Notes under the pieces: generated by a model | What the model was told of the DNA's origin: nothing | What the model saw: the letters and a program-made list of their open reading frames with translations, nothing else | The model's database searches: none | NCBI GenBank assembly: GCA_018830765.1 | Contig: JAHJRJ010000144.1 | Location: forward strand, 1-14,863 | Length of the DNA: 14,863 bases | Source of the DNA: Bacteroidota bacterium | Lineage (GTDB): Bacteria > Bacteroidota > Ignavibacteria > UBA10030 > BY39 | Direction: 5' to 3' | Program-made: the position numbers and the translations under genes | Part shown: in pieces, positions 4,569-12,696 of the stretch | How the letters are laid out: every line of letters starts with the position of its first letter | How positions within the stretch are numbered: position 1 is the stretch's first letter

Positions 4569-7154
4569 TTACGGCTTCTTGAACAATTTTTTGAACGCAT
4601 CTTCTGCTTTTTTCTTTAATCCTTCCGCGCCCTTCTGTTTAACACTATCTACTAATTGTTTGCCTTCTTCTAGTATTTTCCCTTCTAACTCGCTTTTCTT
4701 TTTTTCAAACTCTTGACGCGCCAGTTCTTCGAGTTGTTTCTGCTGTTCTTTGGTGTTTATGCTTATAGCCGGCTTCGTTAAATATCCACCGACGGATAAG
4801 TTTATTGTTACTCTGCCGTCCTTATCCTTTAGCAAATTGATTACTTGACCCGCTGTGCCGCCTAACTTTATTTTATCCGAAAGAGAACCGGACAATTTAA
4901 TACCTATCCTATAGTCGAGAGAACCGTCGAATCCTTGCGAACCATTCACAGAAAAATCGTTGTTAAGTGCATTTATTTTCAAATCTTTCAATGTAATTCG
5001 ACCGTTCGAAATCGTAAAAATGTTCGACCAATTCTTAAAGTCAACTGACCGCAACTCCTGAACACCTGTAAATTCTGCTATAGATGCCATTAACGGATAA
5101 CCTACAAATCTGCCGTCGTTTACTTGTACCCTTCCGTCTCCAGATAGAGTTTGAGATATAAGCCCGAGTGTATCGTCCAAGCTGCCTTTCATTTTTGTGT
5201 TCATCGAAAATTTGCCGAATAGATTGTTTCCGAAAGAAGTGAATTTCGGTAGAAAAGCGTTTGCTTCAACTCCGGTTATATCGAGTTCAAGATTGAATGG
5301 TCGTTCTTCAAACTTTCTTAAGTCGAGAGTACCTTGTGTTGTTATGTTCCCTTGAAAAGCATTCACGGAAAAATTCTGAAGCATCACAATTCCATCTTTT
5401 ATATTCATTGAACCGCGAGCATTCGAGAAATCGAATTTATCCGTAGAAAGCTTTTGGATATTCACACTGGCTGAAATATCCACATCCGGGAATGGAAGTC
5501 CGACTTGTTTCGGCTTTTCTCCTGTTTTGGTTTCTGTACTCGGTTCACCCCGTAAACCCCGTTCACGGGGTAAACGGGGTTCAAGTATCAAATCAGCTGT
5601 GCGCAAATTATTGGAGTTTAAAGTCAGCGAAACGGAGGGTTTCCCTTCCACTTCTTCCAGAAACATAGCTAAATAATTCGACATCTTGAATGCTAACTTC
5701 AAATCCGACTCTCCGATATTCATCGACAATTGTTTTGATTCTATAATTTGATTGTTGAACGCAATCGTTCCGGTAAAATTTTTAACGGGCTTTGGTGAAT
5801 CAGCAGTCATCATCGATACATTGTCGAACTCTAATTTACCGTCAGCTTTAATATTTTTAGGGGCTTTGACTTTACCCGCAAGAGAAACATTTCCCTTCAT
5901 CACTCCGGAAAGTTCTGTTCCTTTATCCAGAGGATAATAATCTTTTATATCTGTTAAATTAAAAGCGGCGTTGAAGTTTGCAGAAAGCGACGGGTCGTCG
6001 AAATCGTTTACAGAGAATTTTCCCGTTACACTATTGTTTCCGAGATTTAGCGAAAGTTTATTGATTTCAAACCTACCGATTTGGGAGGTTCGTTCGAATT
6101 CACCTCTTAAATTTATATTAGTGATAGATTTGGGAAGCTGTGCATATTTGAGCGCTCCGTTCAATGCCGAAAAATTTCCGGTTACTGCCGGCACCGTACT
6201 ATCGGACAACTCACCTTTGACCGCCAACGACAGGTTGAATAATCCTGTTGTGGTTAAACCCTCGGAAGCTTTTAATAATTCTTGTGGAAGAAGGGTAAGC
6301 AATTTGGATACCTGCTCATTATTCGATTCAATTTTAAGATTAACGTAAGGAGTTGTTTGTGTGTTTGCGATTGCTCCTGTCATTTTCATTCCGAGTTCGC
6401 GAATTTTTACCAAAACTGAATCGAATACCAATTCATCTTTTTCGCCCACGTAAGATAAAGTTAGATTCATTTTAACGGGAAGTTTTTCCACAAGTAAACT
6501 TTTAGTCGAACCATAACTAATTCCATCGATTCCGACATCGGATTTTATTATTATGTTATTAGCGCCAGATGCTGTTGCGATCCGGGTTTTTTGGTTGAAC
6601 CCCTCAATCACAAATCGCCTGTCTTCTTTAAAATCTACATATTGAATATTGCCATCAGTTATTCGGAAATTGGACACAAGAAGCGCTGCCGATGACTCGA
6701 AATCCACTCTTACCGTTACTTCTGGTTCGCGTTCAGGTTTATGAGCATCTGCCGGCATCGAATAATTTGCGATGCCGTCCTTATTGACCTCCAGAAAAAT
6801 AACCGGTTTTGTAAGTTTAAATTCATTTACCTCCACTCGATTCCGTAAAAGTGCAAAAATTTCGACGTCTATCAATAATTCGTCAAGAGAAATAAAGTCT
6901 TTGCTTTCAAACTTCACGTTCGGAGGATTTGAGATTCTAAAGCCTTCGATTTCGATTCCGAATGTCGGAAAAATAGATAATGAGATATCCTTAATTTCGA
7001 CCTGGCGCTGCGTTGCCTCTTCAATTTGTGGGATGACAAAGCTTTTTAAACGTTCGTTTGTGAAATAAAGTTTTAGGAAGATTGTAACCCCGACGATAAT
7101 AATGACCGGGATAGATATTAAGACAAGCCAAAATTTTTTCTTTTTACCTGTCAT
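4569..7154 (-). CDS. AsmA-family envelope protein
   Basis: A protein of 861 residues from the ATG at 7154. A TTG start six codons upstream (7172) is possible, but GAGG at 7164-7161 stands exactly six bases before the ATG and decides for it. After a KKKK stretch there is one membrane anchor (about 7-30). A long, beta-rich, largely periplasmic part follows, with the AsmA pattern of repeated short strands (for example IFPTFGIEIEGFRISNPP near 61-78). The conserved C-terminal AsmA region (TISNGRITLKDLKINALNND about 715-734, then a FDGSLDYRIGIKLSGSL segment) comes before a highly charged coiled tail (about 802-861). Members of this family are bridge-like proteins linked to lipid transport and outer-membrane homeostasis. 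Residues 525-536 are encoded by a hairpin repeat in a variable linker. It is the first gene of the asmA-rsmA-mgtE-PAP2 operon and has a strong promoter. Confidence 0.85.
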   Translation of the reverse strand: MTGKKKKFWLVLISIPVIIIVGVTIFLKLYFTNERLKSFVIPQIEEATQRQVEIKDISLSIFPTFGIEIEGFRISNPPNVKFESKDFISLDELLIDVEIFALLRNRVEVNEFKLTKPVIFLEVNKDGIANYSMPADAHKPEREPEVTVRVDFESSAALLVSNFRITDGNIQYVDFKEDRRFVIEGFNQKTRIATASGANNIIIKSDVGIDGISYGSTKSLLVEKLPVKMNLTLSYVGEKDELVFDSVLVKIRELGMKMTGAIANTQTTPYVNLKIESNNEQVSKLLTLLPQELLKASEGLTTTGLFNLSLAVKGELSDSTVPAVTGNFSALNGALKYAQLPKSITNINLRGEFERTSQIGRFEINKLSLNLGNNSVTGKFSVNDFDDPSLSANFNAAFNLTDIKDYYPLDKGTELSGVMKGNVSLAGKVKAPKNIKADGKLEFDNVSMMTADSPKPVKNFTGTIAFNNQIIESKQLSMNIGESDLKLAFKMSNYLAMFLEEVEGKPSVSLTLNSNNLRTADLILEPRLPRERGLRGEPSTETKTGEKPKQVGLPFPDVDISASVNIQKLSTDKFDFSNARGSMNIKDGIVMLQNFSVNAFQGNITTQGTLDLRKFEERPFNLELDITGVEANAFLPKFTSFGNNLFGKFSMNTKMKGSLDDTLGLISQTLSGDGRVQVNDGRFVGYPLMASIAEFTGVQELRSVDFKNWSNIFTISNGRITLKDLKINALNNDFSVNGSQGFDGSLDYRIGIKLSGSLSDKIKLGGTAGQVINLLKDKDGRVTINLSVGGYLTKPAISINTKEQQKQLEELARQEFEKKKSELEGKILEEGKQLVDSVKQKGAEGLKKKAEDAFKKLFKKP
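5547..5580. repeat. in-frame CCCCG/CGGGG double-hairpin palindrome inside the AsmA-like gene
   Basis: Reading the plus strand, the order is ACCCCG (5547-5552), TAAA, CCCCG (5557-5561), TTCA, CGGGG (5566-5570), TAAA, CGGGGT (5575-5580). Both arms pair perfectly around a TTCA loop, with one TAAA/TAAA internal loop. Its length keeps the reading frame, giving EPRLPRERGLRG, a peptide unlike its surroundings. GC content here is far above the local level, which marks it as an inserted element. Confidence 0.85.
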
Positions 7155-7179
7155 AAAATGCCTCGTTCTCAATTAGATT

Positions 7180-7213
7180 TAGTTAATTAATTTGTGAAAA
7201 TATAGTTAATTAA
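7180..7213. promoter_or_regulatory. twin TAGTTAATTAA sites over the promoter (possible operator)
   Basis: TAGTTAATTAA occurs at 7180-7190 and again at 7203-7213, 23 bases apart in the same direction. Each holds the 8-bp palindrome TTAATTAA. One copy overlaps the -10 and spacer of the minus-strand promoter; the other lies just past its expected start point. Two palindromic sites about two helical turns apart fit a repressor-binding arrangement. In such AT-rich DNA chance is also possible. Confidence 0.35.
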
Positions 7214-7227
7214 GAAAGGAATGTCAA
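7199..7227 (-). promoter_or_regulatory. sigma70-type promoter of the asmA-rsmA-mgtE-PAP2 operon
   Basis: On the minus strand TTGACA (7227-7222) is followed after exactly 17 bases by TATATT (7204-7199). That is a perfect -35 and a five-of-six -10 hexamer at ideal spacing. A start of transcription near 7192 would give a leader of about 37 bases before the ATG at 7154. Confidence 0.7.
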
Positions 7228-7247
7228 TATAATTTTCGGAAGGTTCG

Positions 7248-7276
7248 TTGATTTTATTAATAAATAATCGTATCTT
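7248..7276 (+). promoter_or_regulatory. sigma70-like promoter of the glycosyltransferase operon
   Basis: TTGATT (7248-7253) and TATCTT (7271-7276) are separated by exactly 17 bases. The start codon follows at 7304, so the leader would be about 20 bases and contains the ribosome-binding site AGAGGA. The same sequence also partly fits the Bacteroidota-type pattern (TTG, about 20 bases, TAnnTTG). It is divergent from the asmA promoter, the two -35 hexamers being about 20 bases apart. Confidence 0.5.
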
Positions 7277-7303
7277 GATTCGAAATAATTTCAAGAGGAT
7301 AAA

Positions 7304-8398
7304 ATGGTTGATAATAATCAACAACCTGAACAGAAGCAGAATACTGAAGTACCGGTCGAACAACCGAGACAACAAAATCAACAGAGACCTCAGCGACGAA
7401 GATATAGGCCTCATTATTCGCAAGAACGAAAAGAAGCGAGAAAAGAAGCGCCACAAGCACCCATACAGCAATTATATATTTCGGTTGTAATCACGCTTTA
7501 TAATGAACGTGACTCCTTAAAAGAGTTATACGATAAACTTCATAATACTTTGATTTCGATGAATAGTAAGCATGAAATTGTGTTCGTTGACGATGGCAGC
7601 ACGGATGATTCGGCACGAGTATTAAAAGAGATACGCCAAAAAGATAACCGCGTAAAGGTAATAATTTTTAGAAGAAATTACGGTAAATCCGCCGCATTAT
7701 CAGCCGGTTTTGAACACGCAAAAGGTGATATCATTATAACGATGGACGCCGACTTACAAGATGACCCCGCTGAAATACCTAATTTGACAAATGCTTTATT
7801 GAAAGGCGTCGATTTGGTTTCCGGTTGGAAAAAGAAACGCCGCGACCCGATTACTAAAACAATTCCTTCCCGCTTTTTTAATTTTGTTACTTCATTATTT
7901 ACAGGAATAAAAATACACGATTTTAATTGCGGTTTAAAAGCATACAAAAAAGACGTCGTAAAAGAAATCAACATTTACGGCGAGTTGCACAGATATATTC
8001 CGGCTTTAGCTCATTGGAAAGGTTTCTCGGTCGGCGAAATACCTGTTCAGCATAATCCACGTAAGTATGGGAAAACCAAATTCGGATTCGGCCGTTTCTG
8101 GAAAGGGTTTTTGGATTTAATCACGATGCTTTTTACCACACGATACTTGCAAAGACCTTTGCACTTATTCGGCTTCTGGGGTATAATCTTCGCATTCGCC
8201 GGTTTTGCAATTGACGCATGGCTTGTTGTGGAATGGATTAGAGGTTTAACCGCCTTGAGCAATCGTCCTTTATTTTTAGGAGGCGTGTTGCTAATGATCG
8301 TAGGAATACAATTCATCTCAATCGGACTTATCGGTGAGATGATCACAAAAACTCGCGCATCAAAAGAAGAATTCTCAATTAAAGAATTTTGGAAATAA
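7304..8398 (+). CDS. GT2 family polyprenyl-phosphate sugar synthase (DPM1/GtrB-type) with a Q/R-rich N-terminal extension
   Basis: The catalytic GT-A domain (about 57-265 of 364 residues) has SVVITLYNERDSLKEL (60-75), VDDGSTDDS (95-103), the RRNYGKSAALSAGFEHAKGD stretch (from 123) and the metal-binding DADLQDDPAE (138-147). CGLKAY (199-204) and the basic HNPRKYGKTKFG region (from 230) are typical of enzymes that transfer a sugar from a nucleotide donor to dolichyl- or undecaprenyl-phosphate. Two C-terminal membrane segments (about 278-300 and 313-336) anchor it, as in DPM/GtrB relatives. The first 54 residues are extra: rich in Q, R, P and E, and probably disordered. The ATG is supported by GAGG (7295-7298), five bases upstream. 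As first gene of the operon it probably charges the lipid carrier used by later enzymes; the sugar is unknown. Confidence 0.88.
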   Translation: MVDNNQQPEQKQNTEVPVEQPRQQNQQRPQRRRYRPHYSQERKEARKEAPQAPIQQLYISVVITLYNERDSLKELYDKLHNTLISMNSKHEIVFVDDGSTDDSARVLKEIRQKDNRVKVIIFRRNYGKSAALSAGFEHAKGDIIITMDADLQDDPAEIPNLTNALLKGVDLVSGWKKKRRDPITKTIPSRFFNFVTSLFTGIKIHDFNCGLKAYKKDVVKEINIYGELHRYIPALAHWKGFSVGEIPVQHNPRKYGKTKFGFGRFWKGFLDLITMLFTTRYLQRPLHLFGFWGIIFAFAGFAIDAWLVVEWIRGLTALSNRPLFLGGVLLMIVGIQFISIGLIGEMITKTRASKEEFSIKEFWK

Positions 8399-8410
8399 GG
8401 GATAATATCC

Positions 8411-9487
8411 TTGAAGCAAGTTAAAAGTGACTGCAGGTATTTTCGGGGAGATATCCCGTGCAAACCTCACAAAAAACACGGAGTGCATTGCTTCGATAAA
8501 AAGGGAAATCCTTGCTCTTACTACGATAAGACATCCGGTAAAATTCTTATCATAAAACTTGGAGCGATAGGTGATGTCATTAGAACAACTCCTATCCTGC
8601 ATAAGCTTAAAGAGAAAAACCCAAAAGCTGAAATATGGTGGCTAACTTTAACGCCCGAAGTCGTTCCAAGTATTGTCGATGTTGTTCTACCATTCACCGT
8701 TCAAAGCATTACTACGTTGCAAGCTGTTAAGTTCGATATCATTTATAATTTCGACAAAGACAAAGAAGCCTCAGCTCTCTGCTCTATGCTCTCTGCTAAC
8801 AGCAAAAAAGGATTTACACTCAAAAATGGTAAGTGTTCCCCAATCAACAAAGCAGCCGAACACAAATTTATCACCGGTTTGTTCGACGACGTTAATAAAG
8901 CTAACACGAAAAGTTATTTGGATGAAATTTTCAAGATTGCCGGATTTAAATTCAAGGGTGAGAAGTACATACTTGAGAATGGATTAAGTGGGTTTGATTG
9001 GAAACTTCCGAAAAATAAAAAGATTGTTGGCTTAAATACCGGCTGCGGCGGCAGGTGGACTTCACGTCTCTGGCCTGAAAAATACTGGGTTGAATTAGCT
9101 AAGAAATTAAAAAAAGTCGGTTATATTCCATTACTTTTGGGTGGTGAACAAGAACATGCGAAAAATCTTAAAATCGCAAAACAAAGCGGTGCAAAATATT
9201 TAGGTCATTTCCCACTCAAACAATTCATGTCGGAAGTCAATCAATGCGACCTCATAGTTACTGCCGTAACAATGGCAATGCACATTACAATCGGACTTGG
9301 AAAGAAGATTGTTCTTTTCAACAACATTTTCAACAGAAACGAATTCGAGCTTTACGGACTTGGCGAAATACTCGAACCCGAATTCGATTGCAACTGTTAC
9401 TTCTCCCCTACTTGCAAAAACAACTGTATGCAATACATTCACGTCGATAGAGTTTTCAACACAATTCAGAACCTCCTGAACAAGTGA
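8411..9487 (+). CDS. GT9 family glycosyltransferase (heptosyltransferase-like) with Cys-rich ends
   Basis: The GT-B fold of ADP-heptose:LPS heptosyltransferase relatives is visible. The N-terminal Rossmann start is KILIIKLGAIGDVIRTTPIL (44-63). The donor-side half has NTGCGGRWTSRLWP (209-222), LLLGGEQE (241-248) and the TAVTMAMHITIGLGKKIVLF stretch (from 284), which stands where DTG-x-MH-x-A-x-ALG is usual. The start is TTG at 8411: AAGGGA (8397-8402) precedes it by eight bases, and no in-frame ATG occurs before the catalytic core. Ahead of the core are about 40 residues with C8, C17, C27, C35 and H20, H23, H26; near the end are C327, C329, C335 and C339. Such clusters suggest metal or Fe-S binding, not a standard part of heptosyltransferases. 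It likely adds a heptose or similar sugar to a cytoplasmic lipid-linked acceptor. The gene lies 12 bases after the first GT2 gene. Confidence 0.85.
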   Translation: MKQVKSDCRYFRGDIPCKPHKKHGVHCFDKKGNPCSYYDKTSGKILIIKLGAIGDVIRTTPILHKLKEKNPKAEIWWLTLTPEVVPSIVDVVLPFTVQSITTLQAVKFDIIYNFDKDKEASALCSMLSANSKKGFTLKNGKCSPINKAAEHKFITGLFDDVNKANTKSYLDEIFKIAGFKFKGEKYILENGLSGFDWKLPKNKKIVGLNTGCGGRWTSRLWPEKYWVELAKKLKKVGYIPLLLGGEQEHAKNLKIAKQSGAKYLGHFPLKQFMSEVNQCDLIVTAVTMAMHITIGLGKKIVLFNNIFNRNEFELYGLGEILEPEFDCNCYFSPTCKNNCMQYIHVDRVFNTIQNLLNK

Positions 9488-9488
9488 T

Positions 9489-11771
9489 ATGGCAAAAAAG
9501 GAAAAACTGAAACAACTTCAAGAGAAAAAAAACTTCGACATAAAAGACTGGCACGCAATAGCTTTCATCGTCGCTGCAGTAATCGTTTTCTTCCGCGATC
9601 TTCTTTTAATGAAGGCGTTCATGTGGGAAGATTTTCTTTATCAATTCTATCCTTTCCGCAACTTTGCTGCTGTATCGATATCAAACGGTGAACTACCACT
9701 CTGGAATCCATACACATTCAACGGAATGCCTTTCCAAGCTGACATACAATCGGCATTGTTTTATATTCCTAATTTAATTCTTACCATTTTCGTAAGCAGC
9801 GACCGTTTGCATTTTTACTGGGTCGAATTGTTTGTGATTCTACATTATATGATTGCCGGAATAACAATGTATTACTTGATGCGCCATTTCAAATTAGACA
9901 GACTAATTGCCCTATTCAGCGCTCTAGTTTACACGCTCTCCGGGTTTATGATTACGCACGGGATTCACCAGATAATTATAAATCATGTTTCCTGGTTACC
10001 TCTAATATTTCTTCTTTTCAAAAAAGCACTCGAAGAAAAATCTCTCCTTTTCACTATCCTCGGTGGATTAGTACTCGGTCATTCGGTACTTGCCGGCTTT
10101 CCACAATTAAGTTTATATATATTTTTGCTCTTATTCTTTTATTTTATTTTTGAATTCGGTTGGACAATCAAAACACCCGGTATCAAACACGCAATACCGA
10201 TTGTTCCTTATGCTGCCTGCTTCGTAATTATTGCAATAGCTCTTACGGCCATTCAAATGTTACCGACTCTCGAACTTGCGCCTCAATCGGCAAGGGCAGA
10301 AATAACTTATGAAAAATCTCAGGAAGGCACTTTAGCCCCTCAACAAATTATCACGTTATTAATTCCAAAGTTTTTTGGAGAACACAGTGCAGTCGAAAAT
10401 AATTATTGGGGACCGGGTGCCTACTGGCAATACTGGGAAACAAACATCTATATTGGAATTGCAGCATTAATTTTAGTCGTAATTGCTTTAACATTAGCTT
10501 TTAAAAATAAGATAATCGGTTTCTTCAGCTTTATACTTTTGTTTGGATTTCTATATGCGCTTGGCGATTATTTTATCCTCCACAAGTTCTTCTTCTTCAA
10601 TATTCCGGGTTTTCATTTATTCAGAAATCCGGGAAGAATGTCGCTCTGGTTCAGCTTTGCCGCAGCCATTCTAAGCGGTTTCGGATTAAGAGAACTATTA
10701 ACTTATAATAAAAATAGATTAAAAATCGTACTGATTGTTATACTTTCAACCTCTGTCCTAATTTGGATTTTAGTTCAAACCGGTTTATTTCAGACCTACC
10801 CCAACCAGGAATTTCTTTTGCAGATTAGAGAAATCGCAACCTCGAATGCAAATATTTTTATCGCCTTTGCTATCGTAATAAGTGCTTTGATATTCATCTT
10901 TTATTTATCTAAAATCTCTTCTTTTGTCTTAATCGGATTATTAATACTGATACAATTTATAGATCAAAATATTTTCGGGTTTTCATTCAACAACGGAAAA
11001 GTTAGCCCCACTGAATATTACAAAAGTACAGAACAGCTTGTTAATTATTTAAAGGAAGAGGGAAAGAAAGAATACTTCCGTATTAATTCACGTAAAGGCA
11101 GGAATATGATACTCGACCGTAATCAAGGTATGGTCGATAAAATTTTTATGATGGAAGGCTACACACCGCTCTCGCTTCAAAGAATATACCCGCCGGCTGA
11201 AACATGGGACAAGGTTTGCGACTTGCTGAATGCCAAGTATCGCATTGAAGTTGACGAAGCGGCACGAAGTATGAGATTAAAAACATCCAACACTTATTTA
11301 CCTCGGTCTTATTTTGTTTATGATTACAGAGTTATTACAGATGAAAACTCTATCAAAGCATATATGTCAAGCCAAGAGTTTAACCCGCGCCAGACAGTAA
11401 TTCTTGAAGAAGACCCGAAGATCACCGGCGACAGACAAAACGATTGGAGCTCTTGGAAGGCTAATATCGCTTCATATAATCTAAACTCGATTTATCTTGA
11501 TGTCTCTACACCAAAAGATGGGATACTTGTTCTAAGCGAAATTTATTATCCCGGTTGGAATGCTTTCATCGATGGAGTTAAACATAAGGTTTTGAGATCC
11601 AATTGGAATCTCCGCGCTGTACCCGTAAAGCAAGGTAATCATAAAGTTCAAATCAAGTTCGAGCCTGAATCATTTAAACGAGGATCTTTTATTACACTGA
11701 GTTCTATTGGATTATGTGCAATAGGTATCGTATATTCTTTATACAAAAAGAAGAAAAAAGCAACGACATAA
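9489..11771 (+). CDS. YfhO-family multi-pass membrane protein (GT-C-like)
   Basis: A 760-residue protein with about a dozen membrane segments from residue 23 to about 490, then a soluble, beta-rich region and a last membrane segment (about 733-752) ending in KKKKK. The first outside loop has WEDFLYQFYPFRNF (46-59) and LPLWNPYTFNGMPFQAD (69-85). This is the hallmark of YfhO-type proteins, with the acidic ED pair where GT-C glycosyltransferases carry catalytic acids. The C-terminal YYPGWNAFIDG followed by VPVKQGNHKVQIKFEP is also typical of the family. YfhO-like proteins are thought to transfer sugars from polyprenyl-phosphate donors outside the membrane, as in teichoic-acid glycosylation in Gram-positives; the substrate here is unknown. 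Only one base separates it from the genes on either side. No clear Shine-Dalgarno sequence is seen, so coupling is likely. Confidence 0.85.
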   Translation: MAKKEKLKQLQEKKNFDIKDWHAIAFIVAAVIVFFRDLLLMKAFMWEDFLYQFYPFRNFAAVSISNGELPLWNPYTFNGMPFQADIQSALFYIPNLILTIFVSSDRLHFYWVELFVILHYMIAGITMYYLMRHFKLDRLIALFSALVYTLSGFMITHGIHQIIINHVSWLPLIFLLFKKALEEKSLLFTILGGLVLGHSVLAGFPQLSLYIFLLLFFYFIFEFGWTIKTPGIKHAIPIVPYAACFVIIAIALTAIQMLPTLELAPQSARAEITYEKSQEGTLAPQQIITLLIPKFFGEHSAVENNYWGPGAYWQYWETNIYIGIAALILVVIALTLAFKNKIIGFFSFILLFGFLYALGDYFILHKFFFFNIPGFHLFRNPGRMSLWFSFAAAILSGFGLRELLTYNKNRLKIVLIVILSTSVLIWILVQTGLFQTYPNQEFLLQIREIATSNANIFIAFAIVISALIFIFYLSKISSFVLIGLLILIQFIDQNIFGFSFNNGKVSPTEYYKSTEQLVNYLKEEGKKEYFRINSRKGRNMILDRNQGMVDKIFMMEGYTPLSLQRIYPPAETWDKVCDLLNAKYRIEVDEAARSMRLKTSNTYLPRSYFVYDYRVITDENSIKAYMSSQEFNPRQTVILEEDPKITGDRQNDWSSWKANIASYNLNSIYLDVSTPKDGILVLSEIYYPGWNAFIDGVKHKVLRSNWNLRAVPVKQGNHKVQIKFEPESFKRGSFITLSSIGLCAIGIVYSLYKKKKKATT

Positions 11772-11772
11772 T

Positions 11773-12690
11773 ATGTACTCTATCGTAATACCGATTTTTA
11801 ATGAACAGGAAACAATCCCAGAGCTGTACAGAAGATTGAAAGCAGTAATGGATAAGCTTGATAGCCCTGCTGAAATTATCTTTATAGATGACTGCAGCAG
11901 AGATAACTCTTTTGACTTGATGTTAAATCTAAACAAGCAAGATCAAAAAGTTAGATTAATTCGTTTCTCCCGTAATTTTGGACATCAAGTCGCTATTTCT
12001 GCAGGTTTGGATTTTGTCTCAGGCGACGCGGTAATTTTAATGGATGGCGATTTACAAGACCCGCCTGAGTTGATTCCGAACTTAATCAGCAAATGGAAAG
12101 AAGGTTTTGAAGTTGTTTATACAATAAAGAGAAGCAGAAAAGAAAATTTCTTGAAGCAAGTTGCTTTTCATTCCTTTTATAAAGTTATGCACGCATTTTC
12201 TTCTGTCTCTATACCTATTGAGGCGGGAAATTTTTCTTTAATAGATAAGAAGGTTGCTGACGTTTTTAGAAAAATGCCCGAACGGAACAGATATATCAGC
12301 GGTATGCGTGCTTGGGCTGGCTTCAAACAAACGGGTGTCGAATTTCATCGCGAATCTCGCTTCGCCGGTAAACCTCAAATGACACTCGGCCGGCTGATAG
12401 GGCTTGCTTTAGACGGAATTTTTTCTTTCTCAAAAGCACCGCTTCGTTTTGCAATTTATGTGGGATTAACTTCAGCTATCATCTCTTTCGTGGGTGGTTT
12501 GTACGTTATTTACGAAAAACTTTTTACCAACAAGGCAATTCTCGGTTGGGCATCAACGATCGTCTCTATCGCATTCTTAGGCGGGATGATTCTGCTAACG
12601 CTCGGCATCATCGGTGAATACATCGGTAGAATCTACGACGAAGTTAAACAGAGGCCTCTGTATATCATCAGAGATAAAGTTGGATTCTGA
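11773..12690 (+). CDS. GT2 family glycosyltransferase (GtrB/DPM1-like, polyprenyl-phosphate sugar synthase)
   Basis: 305 residues. The GT-A domain starts at once with SIVIPIFNEQETIPELY (3-19), then FIDDCSRDNS (37-46), RFSRNFGHQVAISAGLDF (64-81) and the metal-binding MDGDLQDPPELI (90-101). RFAGKPQMTLGRL (186-198) matches the R-x-x-G-x-S-K region of this group. Two C-terminal membrane helices (about 226-248 and 260-285) are followed by GEYIGRIYDEVKQRPLYIIR, the usual ending of bactoprenol glucosyltransferases (GtrB/YkoT-like). It probably makes undecaprenyl-phosphate-linked hexose. It differs clearly from the other GT2 protein of the operon (no N-terminal extension, different core motifs), so the two likely load different sugars or carriers. 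It begins one base after the YfhO gene, which is its natural candidate user. Confidence 0.9.
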   Translation: MYSIVIPIFNEQETIPELYRRLKAVMDKLDSPAEIIFIDDCSRDNSFDLMLNLNKQDQKVRLIRFSRNFGHQVAISAGLDFVSGDAVILMDGDLQDPPELIPNLISKWKEGFEVVYTIKRSRKENFLKQVAFHSFYKVMHAFSSVSIPIEAGNFSLIDKKVADVFRKMPERNRYISGMRAWAGFKQTGVEFHRESRFAGKPQMTLGRLIGLALDGIFSFSKAPLRFAIYVGLTSAIISFVGGLYVIYEKLFTNKAILGWASTIVSIAFLGGMILLTLGIIGEYIGRIYDEVKQRPLYIIRDKVGF

Positions 12691-12696
12691 AAACGC

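Noticed and set aside
4225..4716. 163-codon plus-strand open frame
   Set aside because: Antisense to rsmA and the end of the AsmA-like gene; composition is that of a shadow frame.
7187..7471. 94-codon minus-strand open frame across the divergent promoter region
   Set aside because: Overlaps both promoters and the N-terminus of the first GT2 gene; low-complexity translation.
8774..8797. Tandem GCTCTCTGCT direct repeat (14-base period) inside the GT9 gene
   Set aside because: It encodes SALCSMLSA at a position where GT9 relatives have a similar EACALA-type helix, so it looks like ordinary coding sequence, not an insertion.
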